From assembly GCF_026745355.1 (NCBI RefSeq), contig NC_079210.1, forward strand, positions 7,929,972 to 7,993,971: DNA of 64,000 nucleotides, written 5' to 3'. Shown here piece after piece: positions 34,540-46,800 of this stretch. Both the position numbers and the translations under genes were made by a program. The DNA comes from Beta vulgaris subsp. vulgaris. Taxonomy: Eukaryota > Streptophyta > Magnoliopsida > Caryophyllales > Amaranthaceae. Below the pieces are notes generated by a model. The model was given only the letters and a program-made list of their open reading frames with translations, was not told the origin of the DNA and ran no database searches. Position 1 is the stretch's first letter, and every line of letters starts with the position of its first letter.

Positions 34540-36891
34540 TTTTATTTTGGCTTTCTTGTGGCCAATGGGGAAGGATTCTTAGTTAACTTTGGAGGGACAC
34601 TTGGTTGTACAAAATGATTTATGACGCACTTTGAGTGCGCGTGAAGAGAGACGGATCGAAGCAAAAGAATAGTGATCACACACGTATGCAGCAAGGAAAG
34701 GAGGTTGTAGTAGTAGTGCTACTAAAATTTCTAACCGGTAAATGCAACGTCATCAAGGGATGACTTAGTAATTGAGTGTTCTTAATCTTGCCTTAACACA
34801 CAACTTAATTTAAAGAAGTAACCTTAAGAACTTCTTGTAGTATTTATTCAACTCATCTGGTTTCTTGAAACAAGAAACTGTTATTCTCAGGTGTTTAATG
34901 CTTCTTGGTCTTCAATTCAATTACTTCACTATAGTTACTTTTCTTACAAAGATTGTTTTTTTTTCCTTCTTCATTGATTGGATTATCGAATTTATGGGGA
35001 TGTCTAGGAAATGTTTTGAGAGGTCTAAGAGTAATACTTGTTGAATTTGTAAGATCGTAGTGCCTTGAATTTGGTGAAAGCGTGGTGAAAAAGGCGAGTT
35101 TGGGAGGTCGTCCGATCAGCCGGGCAAACTCGCCCGGGTGGGCACCCCGGGTGACCGGGCAAGATGTTTGTGTTCTTTGCTTGCGCGCCCGACCGGGCGA
35201 TTTTTGCCCAGGCGGCAGTGCATGTTTTCGACGCGGGTTTGACGATTTCAAGTCGGGTTGTATTTAAGCTTTTGACCTAATTTTTTTATTCATCGGTTAA
35301 GTCGTTAATCAGATCTTTAATTTGGAATTCCTCAAGAGCAATGAAACTTTTCTCTCTCTATCCATGGACGTAGCCAACACTCCGTTTGTGAACCACGTTA
35401 AATCTGTATGTTTTTTATTATTTTATGTGTTCCTTATTTGTTCATTCTCACATACGTTATAAGAAATTGGTATCAAGAGCTTTGGTTCTTCGATCTGAGT
35501 GAGAAAGACGTATGAAATGAATGTGAAAATCGATAAATTCACTAGGAGAAACAATTTCATTCTGTGGCAAATCAAGATGCGAGCTTTACTGAAGCAACAA
35601 GAGTTGTGGGCATCGTTGGCAAAGAAGTCAACGGATTCAGTTACCGCTGAGTTGATCAATCTAGAGGAGAAGGCACATTCAACGATTATGTTAAGTCTTG
35701 TTGACGACATAATCACTGAAGTCGCGGAGGAGGAAACCGCATCTAGACTGTGATTGAAATTAGAGAGTTTGTATATGACAAAATCTCTAACCAACAAGTT
35801 GCTTTTTTGAAGCAACGTCTGCTCATACTGCGCATGAATTAAGGTACACCACTTAAAGATCACATAGATTAATTAAATACGATTTTGTTAGAATTGCGTA
35901 ATATTGATATTAAGGTGGAGGATGAGGATGTTGCTTTAATTCTGCTTGTTTCTTTACTATTGTCATATGAAAATTTTGTGCAATCTTTCATTGTTGGTAA
36001 AGATTATATGTCCCTATAAGTGGTTAGATCATCTTTGCATACTAGGAAATTGCGCCATAAGGCATCTGGTAATACAAGTACAGAATAATTAGGATCTGGA
36101 TCAGTGGCCAGTAGTAGTAAGGACATGGAAATTCTGGGAAAAAGAATTTTGAAAAGTCCCAAAATTCCAAAGGGGTTCCTAAACCATATGATGTATGTAA
36201 TTACTGTAAAGAGAAGGGGCATTGGAAAAATGAATGTCCCAAAGGAAGCATTAGGAAAATAAATCTAGGCCTAATTCTGATGTTGTTGCAGCAGAAAATT
36301 AGAGGATGATCTTGCTTTAGTTACTAGCGAAATAACACATTGCAGTGATATGTGGGTTCTTGATTCTGGAGCATCCTATAATCATATGAGTCCTCGTAGG
36401 TAGTGGTTCACTACTTATGAGCAGGTAGATGGAGATAATACTTCAATGGCTTACCATCCAGTTTGCAAGACAGCTGGAATTAGGCTCTATCAAGACCCTG
36501 ACACATGATGATACATTTTGCACTTTGAATAATGTTAGGCATGTTCCATAGATGACCAATTAAGAATCTGATTTCACTTAGTCTGTTAGACAGTAAGGGG
36601 TTCAAGTGTCAGAGTTGGGGGGTGGAGTTGTGTATATTTGCAAGGGTTCAAATGATGTGCTGAACAGGTTCAAGTGTGCACTTTGTATGTTTTTCAAGGT
36701 TCTACTCTCTCCAGTTCAGTTGTTGTTGCTTCATCTGAAATTCAAAAGGAGGATATGACCAAGTTATGGCACATGAGACTTGGGTATATGAGTGAGAAAT
36801 GAATGCAAATCCTCTTTAAGGTAGATCTTCTGTGTGGCCATAAGGTCACAAATCTTGAGTTTTGTGAGCACTGTGTTTTTGGAAAACTGCG
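34540..36891 (+). mobile_element. Truncated Ty1/copia element (TNT1/Tork-like)
   Basis: A PBS TGGTATCAAGAGC (35468-35480) marks the end of a 5' LTR; the LTR start is not clear, somewhere in 34540-34900. The LTR tail has an unusually GC-rich patch (about 35095-35225) with repeated CCGGGC and GCCCGG motifs. Gag, zinc knuckle, protease and GAG-pre-integrase fragments follow, then the sequence breaks at 36891 into unrelated LTR-like DNA. The integrase core, reverse transcriptase and 3' LTR are missing. Confidence 0.8.
35517..36890 (+). pseudogene. Truncated copia gag-protease-pre-integrase region
   Basis: Gag starts at ATG 35517 (MNVKIDKFTRRNNFILWQIK) and is broken by stops at about 35751 and later. 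A CCHC knuckle CNYCKEKGHWKNECP lies near 36196-36240, a protease stretch MWVLDSGASYNHMSP near 36351-36395, and pre-integrase LWHMRLGYMSEK with CEHCVFGKLR near 36765-36890. Catalytic-site spelling is largely preserved while the frame is not, so this is a decayed copy. TNT1-like by motif resemblance. Confidence 0.85.
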
Positions 36892-38690
36892 TGTAACACC
36901 CCGATAATTCTCTCTTTTCATAAATACCTTTATAATATAAAACTTAGAGAATTACCAAAGCATTATCGCCCGTGTGATAACGTATCGGCTTATTCAGAAT
37001 ATTGCAGCGGAAAACAATTAACTAAACTTTAAACTTTATTATGAATAAATAGATAAATAAATAAATAAGTATTTAAAACAACCAATCTAAATGAGTCTAC
37101 TCAAACAACATAATAAAATATGTTCTTATAAATGCAGAAAAATTAAATTTACTAGCTACACATTCTCTCCATTCCAGATTCTCAATGATGCACATCAGCG
37201 AACCTGTAATGTCAATGCTATACCGAATATGCTCACCAAAATGGGTCATCAGAGGATCAATAAGGCAAAGTCATGATCACACACAAACAAAGCACGTAAT
37301 CAGCAAAGCTGAGTACTACATACTAAAACATACGCATTCCTAACATGACACTAATAAATAATATGCAGGGATAAATAATAATATAATCGTATAACATTCT
37401 GCAGATAACTTTTACTGAACTAAACTCTAAACATCTTTTTTATTACTTTGATGGAATAGTTATTGGAACTGAGTTGTCTTATCTACTAATGCCTTCACCT
37501 TCGAAGACGAAATACGGGAGCTACCACGTATTCCAAAAATGACCTGCGATATCGAGGAACCTTTGCTAACTTAAAAAAGGAATGGTGATCAATTTATCTC
37601 CTGTAAAAAGCCATGGCTCACTCACCATGTACCCCAACTCCTAATGTCTAACTCTAGACGTGCACTAGTCTAAAGTCTATAACTATTCTTGTTACACTTT
37701 ACGTTATTTACATGTTATCACTTGTGATGACACACTTACAAGCAATCACAGAAATACAAATCAACCAAGCACAACTGAACTTCTTTTATCTTAGGATTTC
37801 ATAAGTGATCACAACTTACAATCCAAGACTTACTTTCTTTTAATCTCAACTTTCTTATTTGTTGAACCTAGCCAACAATAATCTTACCTTTAAAAAGGCA
37901 TAACTTATCAAACTTACCAAATAAGGCAGTCCTCATAAGATAGTGAAAATAATACTTGTCAGGGAATACATGAATAACATGATTCAATCTCTATAACATA
38001 TATAATTCCTCATGCGAAATAATAAATAAAACTCCCTTTTTATGCTTGTATCAAATATTCCATACAAACATACAATCCAGTACTCATAATAAATCTCAAA
38101 TCACATGCTTGCACACAGGCATAAAACATGTAACAATCAAATACTAGAAATCATATAATATGAACATAATAAGTTCCTATACATGATACTACAATTTTTC
38201 TCCTTAGATCATGATACTAATCACATAGCAAAGAGGTATGTATGTACCTTGTGTAAACTAGTCGGCAGGCCACTTCTAATTCCTTAAAAATCTCCTACAG
38301 AATATTCTCTGCCTAGAAATTAATATAAACTAAAATCAATACTTTTAAATAAAAATACAGCAACTCTAAAATATTTAAAATCTCCTTTAAATATATTCAA
38401 AAGCTGATTTTAATATCAAAACCTCAATTACTTTTAATTCCTAGCATAGTACTACCATACTAGTAATTAAAATTCTTAAAACTCCATTAATAAAATCCTT
38501 TTTGAAATTCCAGCAACTTTAAAAATCATAAAACCTTCTTTAAACATATGCAAACATGTTTAAAATCATAATCTAAATCAATCTCATGGTTTCCACCGGT
38601 TTTTACCCGGACAGGTTCGGTTACCCGGAATCCACTTTTCAAAATCCGAGGACCGGTTTGGTCCAAATTCCGGTCTGATCCAGTTTGTGT
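36892..38690 (-). repeat. LTR-like block, probably a reverse-oriented LTR fragment
   Basis: It starts abruptly at TGTAACACCCCGATAATTC, interrupting the copia pseudogene. In reverse complement this is ...GGGGTGTTACA, a frequent 3' terminus of plant Ty3/gypsy LTRs. The block is AT-rich with no open frames, and its right part has a CCGG-rich patch near 38595-38690. I found no matching 5-bp duplication of CTGCG (36887-36891) on the right, so the right edge is approximate. Confidence 0.4.
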
Positions 38691-38699
38691 GCAGCCCTA

Positions 38700-40480
38700 G
38701 GAATGATCGTGCTCTCTCATTCACTATTATTGAAGTTGATTGTTCTTGGAAGAAGGGTACTCTTCATGCAGGTGCAGGCTAGAAGGTGGTTTTTGCGCTC
38801 CAAATTGAGCATAGTAATGGAGGTAGCTATTCCATGGCTAATTTAGCTTTTCAAGCTGAATTTATAGTCTGTCTTAAGTGCATTTAGGGTGCGTTCTCCT
38901 CAACTTAAAAAATTAAGTTTCAGGTCTAATAAGTTCAGATAAGTTGCAATAAGGTCCAATAAGGGCAATAAGTTCCAATCAGGTCTAATAAGGTCCAATA
39001 AGTTCCAATCAGGTGCAATAAGTTCCAATCAGGTGCGATAAGTTCCAATCAGGTGCAATAAATTCCAATCAGGTCTAATAAGGTCCAATAAGTTCCAATA
39101 AGGTCTAATAAGGTCCAAATAGTCAATGTTCAATAAATATTTGTATTATTGTCCATTATGTTATTATTAGAATTTTAATTAAATTACCACAATGATTATA
39201 TAGTATTATACTTGCATTAGTGTCTATTATTTTATTAAATATTTGTGTTATTGTCTATTATTTTATTATTCATATTACTATTAGCTGATTATGTTATTAT
39301 TAGAAATTTTTCATTAAAGTACCACAATGTATAGTATTATACTTGTATTATTGTCTATTATTTGATTATTCATATTACTATTAGGTGATTATCTTATTAT
39401 TAAATAATATTATAATCATGGTCAAATAATTAAGGTTAACAATAATAATCATTATAATTATAATATTTTACCATTCATTTTTAAATAACTAGAGATAACA
39501 TATTTTCGTTACTAATAACAATGAAAGATATAAATGTAGAGTGAGAAAATAAGGAGTTAATGCATTCTACTACCTTCACATAAATGAAAGTGGGGTGAGA
39601 ATTTCTCATATGTGCCAATTTGAACTTGTTAGCATTAAATGTTAATCAAATTTTGATTTTCCACTAGTGTTTTATAAAATCAAAACAAGAGTATTAGATA
39701 TATTAGTGGTCAAAGTTATGTATAGGCAAATATATAAATAGTAAATTTTTTTTGTTAAATTAATTATAATAAAAGATAATTAATTATTATTATTATTTTA
39801 AAGGACGAATTTTAATAATTATTACCTCATAATAAATTTTGAGGGGTAGTATTTACGTTAGGGGTAATATTTATGTTATTAATGGTCAATTTTTTTGTCT
39901 AATAAAGTCGAATAAGTTTCAATCAGGTCCAATAATGTCTAATAAGTTTCAATCAGGTCCAATAAGGTCTAATGAGTTTCAATCAGGGCCAATAAGGTCT
40001 AATAAGGTCTAATAAGTTTCAATAAGGTCAATAAGTTCCAATAAGGTCCAATAAGTTCCAATCAAGTTCAATCTGGTCCAATAAGTTGAATCAGGTCCAA
40101 TCAGGTTTAATAAGTTCCAATAAGTTCAGTTCAGTTTCAATAAGTTCAATTCAGATAAGGTCCAATAAGTCCAGGGCCAATAAATTGAAGAGAATGCACC
40201 CTTAATGGGTGCTTTTAAAAGGGATCACTTCTTTAAAACTTCTAACATACTCTATCCAAGTTATCCAAAGTTTACAAAACCCAACTTCTTCCAACTACAA
40301 TCTGCAGTGGACGATTAAGCGCATCATTGAGCTTGGGGGATCGTTATCTTAGTGTTATATTTATAAGGTTCCTCGTCAACAGATTTCGCAAGCTCATGAC
40401 CTAGCGAATCAATATAGGTGTTCTTTGTAATTGTTAGTGTAGTTTTAGTCAAATGTTGCTGGTGTCAAAAAAAAAAAAAA
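38700..40480 (+). pseudogene. LINE 3' end (RNase H domain and poly-A), split by a transposon
   Basis: Before the insertion (about 38705-38886) the translation has 'IEVDCSWKKGTLHAGAG' and 'SMANLAFQAEF', like the RNase H domain at the end of plant LINE polyproteins (V-D-x-S-W, then A-F-x-A-E). After it (40205-40435) comes 'YKVPRQQISQAHDLANQY', the usual end of that domain, then a 14-base A run (40467-40480). Stops are present. The order RNase H then poly-A on the plus strand fits a 5'-truncated LINE. Confidence 0.72.
38887..40201. mobile_element. Tourist/PIF-Harbinger-type element with repeat-filled ends
   Basis: The left end is GGGTGCGTTCTCCTCAACTT and the reverse complement of the right end is GGGTGCATTCTCTTCAATTT. 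The target duplication is TTA (38884-38886 and 40202-40204). Both subterminal regions (about 38915-39120 and 39895-40180) are dense arrays of a 10-11 bp unit close to GTCCAATAAG or GTTCCAATAAG. The 780-bp interior is AT-rich and non-coding. Length is 1315 bp. Confidence 0.9.
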
Positions 40481-40839
40481 CCTTGTTGCTTCAGAAATTC
40501 TTTATAAGGTAATTTTTAACAAAAACGTGAGTAGTTTATGCCAATTTTTCCATCAAATTTTTATCCGTCAAACTTGTTTTCCAAGGTATAATATGAGAAA
40601 ATATACCTTTCACACCAGACTTAGTAACCTGTACCAAAGACTCAACAAAACATTACTTTCAAGTTACACAAGCTAAGGCATGATTCCTAATTCTCCAAAT
40701 ATGATAAACCAAGGCTGCAAATATGGAATATAAACATTGCTTCCTAACAGCAATCTACTACCTTGCTCTTAGCTTTCATCTCTTGCATTTAGATATGCTC
40801 ACAATTTTGGTTTTATTCTCAGAGCATCTTCAAGGCACA

Positions 40840-42690
40840 TCACTAATGCTGACTAATAACAAGTGAAGAAGAGATGATCACGTGGCTCAGTGATGTCACT
40901 GCATAGAGGGCACATAACGGCAGTAGATATGCACATAGTACACAATTTTTCCTTTAACAGTCATCCAACATATCAATCTATGTTTAGGTATAGATATGGC
41001 ACACCAAACAACACTAGCTCATGAAGCAGGATCACTAGAACTACAAAGTTTCAGGCAAGTAGCTAGAATTGATGGAATATTTCTGCATTTGACATAGTTC
41101 ATGTTCCAGAACACAAGGAGAGTCATTTTTGTATCACCTCGCGGAGTTTTTCCCAATACCAGCAATACTCCTCAGGGGCATTGTAATATATCCGGTCAGT
41201 TTGCTTAAGGTAAACAGCATGGGTCGGAGTTATGTTTCTTAGTAGCAATAGCGCACACAAGTTTCCCAGTAGCTGCAATGTTTAATTTATCAAGCTTCCC
41301 AAAACCCAGAGCACCAAATATTTTTTGGCTGACAGACAGCACTCCAAGCCACTGACTCAACCTAAGAACCATACTGTCATGAGTATCATATCACCATAGA
41401 CATCTGCACATATGACTAATTATGTCTAGAGCAGAATAATCGCTTGAATGTGATACACATGTAGGCTCATTAAAACATAATTGATTAATTGTGCTCTCCC
41501 GACGGCAAAACATAAGTGTCTAGTGCTCAGACTTCAATCTTGCCATCAATTCACAACTAAGCCTTCAAATTCAGCGTTCAAATTCCTTTGATAGCTTCCC
41601 AGAATTAAAGAAACCTAACACTGCAGAAGTGATGTCTAGTCCAACAATGTCGTCCAAGCTATCTTCGACAGAAATAGCTACTATATCCGACCCACGAGGG
41701 TTGAGCGTCTTCTCTCCAAGAATACAGACTAAAGCATCCTTCACCTGTCTAGTAGAAATAGGGGCCATGAGCAGTTGAACATGATCAGATCTTACATAGG
41801 TTCAACTATCAACACGAAACCCATAACTTTCCTTCTAGAGCCTTGACAGAACCCAAAAGTGCTCGGAGTAATAAAAAAATATGACACAGCAGCGAGATCG
41901 TTCAACCATACACCATCACTATCTTTACTTTTGCATAGACTGCATTCTGAACATTCTTGGACTTCATACTCTATGAAAACAAATTTAGAGTTCTCACCAC
42001 CTCCTGTTACCAACTTAATCTACATGTCTGCTTTAAGAAACTAAGATATATAGTCTGAGCCTTACCATAAGCTTCCCTAGCCACCATTTCAGCCTCAATG
42101 TGATCTACACAAGTAAAATATCTGTTGTAACTTAACCTGACACTTTAATTTCCTAATGTGTCAGCATATTTGCCACCAGAATGTCACTAAATCGATGTTT
42201 ATTCAGAACCTTTCAAGCCGTGCTTCAATGATTTCAGCCATTTAACCACACTATACATGAGTTTATCCACAATTCCTTGCTGCCAATGATGTTTAACCAC
42301 CAGAACAAATTCGGAGCTAAACTCCACATTTTAAAGTATCTAAAAGGCTTTCTCAAACAGCAAGGGAATGTTAAAATTTGCAAGCTGAAAAGACAAAAAT
42401 TTGTGCTTCAGCTGTAAGGAAAAAGCTCCATCTACTTCTCATTCACCATGATACTGTCAAGCTTGAAGTGAATTCTACTCTGCCCATTTTGTTTATTGTT
42501 CCATATAAATAGGCACCTAGAGCTTTTCACATCTCTAACATTACAATTTTAAACAAAAGAGATAAGATTTTAAGAGGCTGCATATCTTGTGGTCTTACCA
42601 CCCCTACTCTTTCATCTGCCTACAGAATGAAATTGATGTCATCCAGAATGACCCATGAACACTGATATTGAGCTGCTAAACTTACACATA
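40840..42690 (-). pseudogene. LINE endonuclease/reverse-transcriptase relic, reverse strand
   Basis: On the minus strand, from right to left: an endonuclease-end fragment (about 42600-42670, 'CSWVILDDINFI'-like); a reverse transcriptase block at 41571-41768 (RQVKDALVCILGEK, then AVLGFFNSGKLSKE); a block near 41230-41330 like the 'GGLGFRNL..AATGKLVCAIATKK' stretch; and a zinc-binding RT-associated domain (about 40850-40990) with 'SIPKHRLICWMTVKGK' and 'CPLCSDITEPRDHLFFTC'. Many frameshifts break it. It is not obviously the same copy as the plus-strand LINE tail at 38700-40480. Confidence 0.75.
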
Positions 42691-43845
42691 CTATCCCGTA
42701 AAATCCTCTGTCCCACTGGCATTATTAAAGAGAGAGACAAATGTCCAAGCAAATGAACTTGTACCAATTGTAGAAGAGACCACACAATAGATTGGTTGAC
42801 TGGATTATTGCAAAATATTTACATGAAAAGACCTGGGATTCAAAGCCATTGCAACTTCAGTGTTGTCAGACATTGACCCGAAATCGAGCATGACACAACC
42901 CGATAATACCCAAACCCAACCTTATGTAGCCCAAAATTACCAGAACACCCAAGTTGACCCAAGAATTTGAAAACCGAACCTGAACCCACATATTCAGCTC
43001 CAATACAATCAACTCGTGCACATTGACAAAACCGAAGAGGGAAGAGAGCAAAAGGACCAAAAATGCTAGCGTATCACTAAGTTTATGACATCTTGACTAT
43101 TGAACAACCTCTAATAATTATTATATGTAATGGGAAATGTGTAAATCACTCAAGGGTAACAATTCTAACCCTAAACAATACAACAATTAAATACAAGTAA
43201 TGCTACAATCTTACGCCTAGCTCTGAATAAGTTTCCATATAAAATGAAACAATTACTAACAGTAGTGCTTCAGTCGACTAATAATGAAGTTGTTCCAACT
43301 TGAGTAGAATATCAACTTGTCAAGTTCAAGCCTCGAGAACTCAACAACATATATAACGAGAGCTTTCATCCTATTTGGGGGCGACCTGGCTCAAATCCGA
43401 ATTAATTGGAGTCTAGTAGGCTTTGGATGGCTTACCTAATTAAAATAAAACTTCCCGAACCTAGCATTAAAAAGTTTCATTTGCTCATGTTTTGGGAGAA
43501 TGTAAATAGCTTCCTACGCACAATGTTGCCAGTAACATGCCTACCAAAGCTACAAGACTCCCTTATTGAACACGAGTTTGTGGAATGTACACGAACAATA
43601 AGAGACAAGGTACAACATTGCAGACTATTATTATCATCGGTTCTCCAGAAAAAGAATACTCTTTCTAGCATGAAGAAGCATAATCTCGGTACAGAATAAG
43701 ATACATCCTCCTAGAGTCAGGAGTTGTAAGAAAATAAAGTTCATAGTTCAATGGCACCAGCGATTTAACTCATTAACAATGGTATCCGAAACCTTTAGCA
43801 TTGAAGTTCTTCCACGAACAACATTTCCGAGACAAACTGGGAAGA
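42691..43845. other. CSD2 downstream region and probable 3' UTR
   Basis: The CSD2 stop codon is at 43846-43848, so transcript from about 43845 leftward is 3' UTR of unknown length. I could not set the polyadenylation site. The 97-codon open frame on the opposite strand (43406-43699) has no recognisable domain and is probably chance. Near 42890-42990 is an 'acccgaat/acccaaac'-rich patch that looks like repeat debris. Confidence 0.4.
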
Positions 43846-46800
43846 TCACAGAGGAGTTAAACCAACAACACCTGCGTCAAGATAACCGCTCCAAGTAAGT
43901 ACGTTGCTCAAGTTTACATGATTTAATCTACATTTCCAGTAATCCCAAAGAAAAGAAAACAATTTGAGCTCACAAGATACAATTCTGACTAATTAATGCA
44001 GGCAAAGTAGCAGCCACCCCCAGACACCTCCATCCATTCACCCCAAAGAAAGGAAATAAAAGAAATGAAAAATTTGTCAGATCTTTTATATACCACTTTT
44101 TGCGAGAAACAACATTTTCATAATCTTTCCGGCAACTTAACACCTTAAAATTTTATTTCCTTACCTTATCTTCCGGCGTTGACCCACTAGTTGCTGGTGC
44201 TGACACACTTAAACGCCCCCATGTGTTTTAGTGCGCCATGTTTTTACACTCTTATGAGGAGAAAACGGAGGGCAAGGATGGGAAAAGGAAAAAACCCGGC
44301 ACACATGCAGCATTGATAGAAAAATTGGTATATAAAAACTCGAAATTGGTGGGTCAACACCTGGATCAAACGCCTGAATATAGGTAAGAGTGTGTCTTAC
44401 AAAAAAAATTTAGGTCTTAAGTTGCCATATAAATTATAAAAGGTTGTTTCTCGCAAAAAAGTGGTACATAAAAAATTTGTTTTGACAAGTTATCCTAAAA
44501 GAAAAGGCATAAACAGGCATACAAATATGTTACTCCAACTCCTCATTTCGTCTGAAGTACGTGTCGATCACTTGACACTCGAACTGTCGAACATGAGTAT
44601 GAGATTATGACACTTTACTTTGGACCAAAATCTTGCAAAAATTTGACAATATGGGTGTCTCTGATACATATAGCCGAGTCTGAGTAACATACTATCTCCG
44701 TTTCAAATTAATCTACACAATTCACTTTGAGGAAGAACCAAAGAAAAAGTGCAAAAGTATGAGAGATAAACTAATAAGGTGGAGAGAGAAACTGAAAAGT
44801 GGGTTAAAATATTAAAAAGTGGATGACATGGGTGGAAAAAGAGGAGAAAGTAGATGTGACATGTTACCAAAAATAGAAAAAGCAACAGTGTGTAGATTAA
44901 TTTGAAACGGAGGTAGTATAATACACACCTTAGGGGGAATGGTTGCGGAAAACTATAGATCATTAACATCACACAAATGTTAATACTAATGCTAAAGTTG
45001 GCTAACCAAGGTCCTAGTGGCATCTAAGAATGATGCTTTTGATCAGCCAAAAGGATAAAGTAAGTAATCCAAAAGGATAAAACAACTACAACAATCAAAC
45101 ATGTGTACATTATGTGATATATAAAAAAAGAAGGAAATGATGTCTCATGACAATTACCTGGTGTATATATTCTCAAATCTCTAGAATGCAGTAGATTTTG
45201 GTAAGCCTAAGTGTTTGGATGTTCTGTACCACTAACAAGATTCCTATATTTGACAAACCTTACTGGATAAGGTACACTCTTATTACTAGACTATGCCTTT
45301 AAGCAATGGTCTATAATGTCACATTCCAAACGGGGAATCATTTTCATTACCTTTTCATATTGACCTAACACAATGGTAGAATAGAAATATTAAAAATATA
45401 TGCAGCACGTGAAATATACACAAACAACTGAAGAATCCTCCCTGTTAAACATAGTAAAAATATTCTTGACTAGTGATGAGCTTGGATAAAAATTTAACGA
45501 TAATACTAGAACAAATCTGATATTTGATGTTGCACCACTGAGTGCTTCTTTTCTCTGTCATACAGTTCCAGTCTTCTATATCTCCATTATCTCACATGAT
45601 ATCATAAGGCAAGATTCTTTTAGCATGATTATGAAATTGTCTCTAACTATTAAATTTTTGGCCTATAACTCCAGTCACAATAAATCAGATTTTAAAAAAG
45701 TTCTTAAAAAAAGATCCTCGAAAAAGGTAGTCATAGATGTAAAAGCAGCAGCATGCTGTGGTGTTCATAAAAAAAGAATCCAAGATAAAAATTTACTAAT
45801 TAGATGTCCCAGTTTATATTTTGAAACATCCCAAACTAGATACCCATCTCTATCCTATCTCTCATTCACGACTCACTCCGTTTCCACTGAGTAATGACAG
45901 AACCAATCCCCCCCCCCCCTCCACTCCCAAAGCTCATCCCTTTCCCTAAGTGATAGTAAGAAACGACACGCATCATAAAAGGAAGTACAGTTACCAAAGA
46001 AAGTAGCTAACTGGACAAAAAAAGGTAAAATAGAAGAAACAAGCACCTAATATAGATTCTAAAAGAACACATGAACTTTTCAAATCAGCTGTTTCACTGA
46101 GCCAACCACATTTATTTTGGATTAATTTGCATTAGCAGCTTACTTCAGCTAGATTTCTACCAGTAGAACTTGCACAAATTATCTTCATCATTCCCCAATA
46201 TAAATTTCCTACACATCTTAGTACTGCATATTAAGCAATCATCTGCATAACTGCATCGTACCAAAACCTCTACCATGACATCATCCATATGTGCGCTCGA
46301 CAAATGAACAAACATCAGCTACAATATCTCTGGTCTTAAGCTAGATGGGGCGTAAGATCAATCATCGGCCTAAGCTAATTAGTGAGGTTTAGATCTGGTT
46401 GAGTGGTTGTTACATTCTCAACTCCTTCTATTTCAACAATTAAAAAGAAGACTTCATATTCCTATGTCACTTGAGTCAAGGGTAAAATTTGTCACCTTGT
46501 AATGTATGGTTCCAAAACAAGATAATATGCATCTCATTGTTGTTGAGGTGTGGGGAGGTCAAGACATAAACAGCCCTTTGAATCTAAGGCTCTTACTAGT
46601 TGACACTAGTAGGAAAATTGTTTCAAGTCAAGCATGGATAACAACCAACAAGGAATGATACACTAACTGATTATATCTTCATGTATCTTATTTCCGTTTC
46701 ATCAAAAATATTCCGCACCATTCTTTTTCCATTCAAATTTTGCAGTGTAGCAAGTCTAATCAAGTTCTCTTTTCCTTTTTCCCCTCTATCTCTGTTTCCA

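Noticed and set aside
43406..43699. 97-codon plus-strand frame
   Set aside because: Opposite the probable CSD2 3' UTR, with no domain and no neighbouring exon.
44703..45023. 106-codon minus-strand frame
   Set aside because: Lies largely within the Stowaway MITE (44692-44916), so it is not a gene.
45909..45921. C-run as a possible structural or regulatory element
   Set aside because: A single short homopolymer in an intron with nothing around it to support a role.
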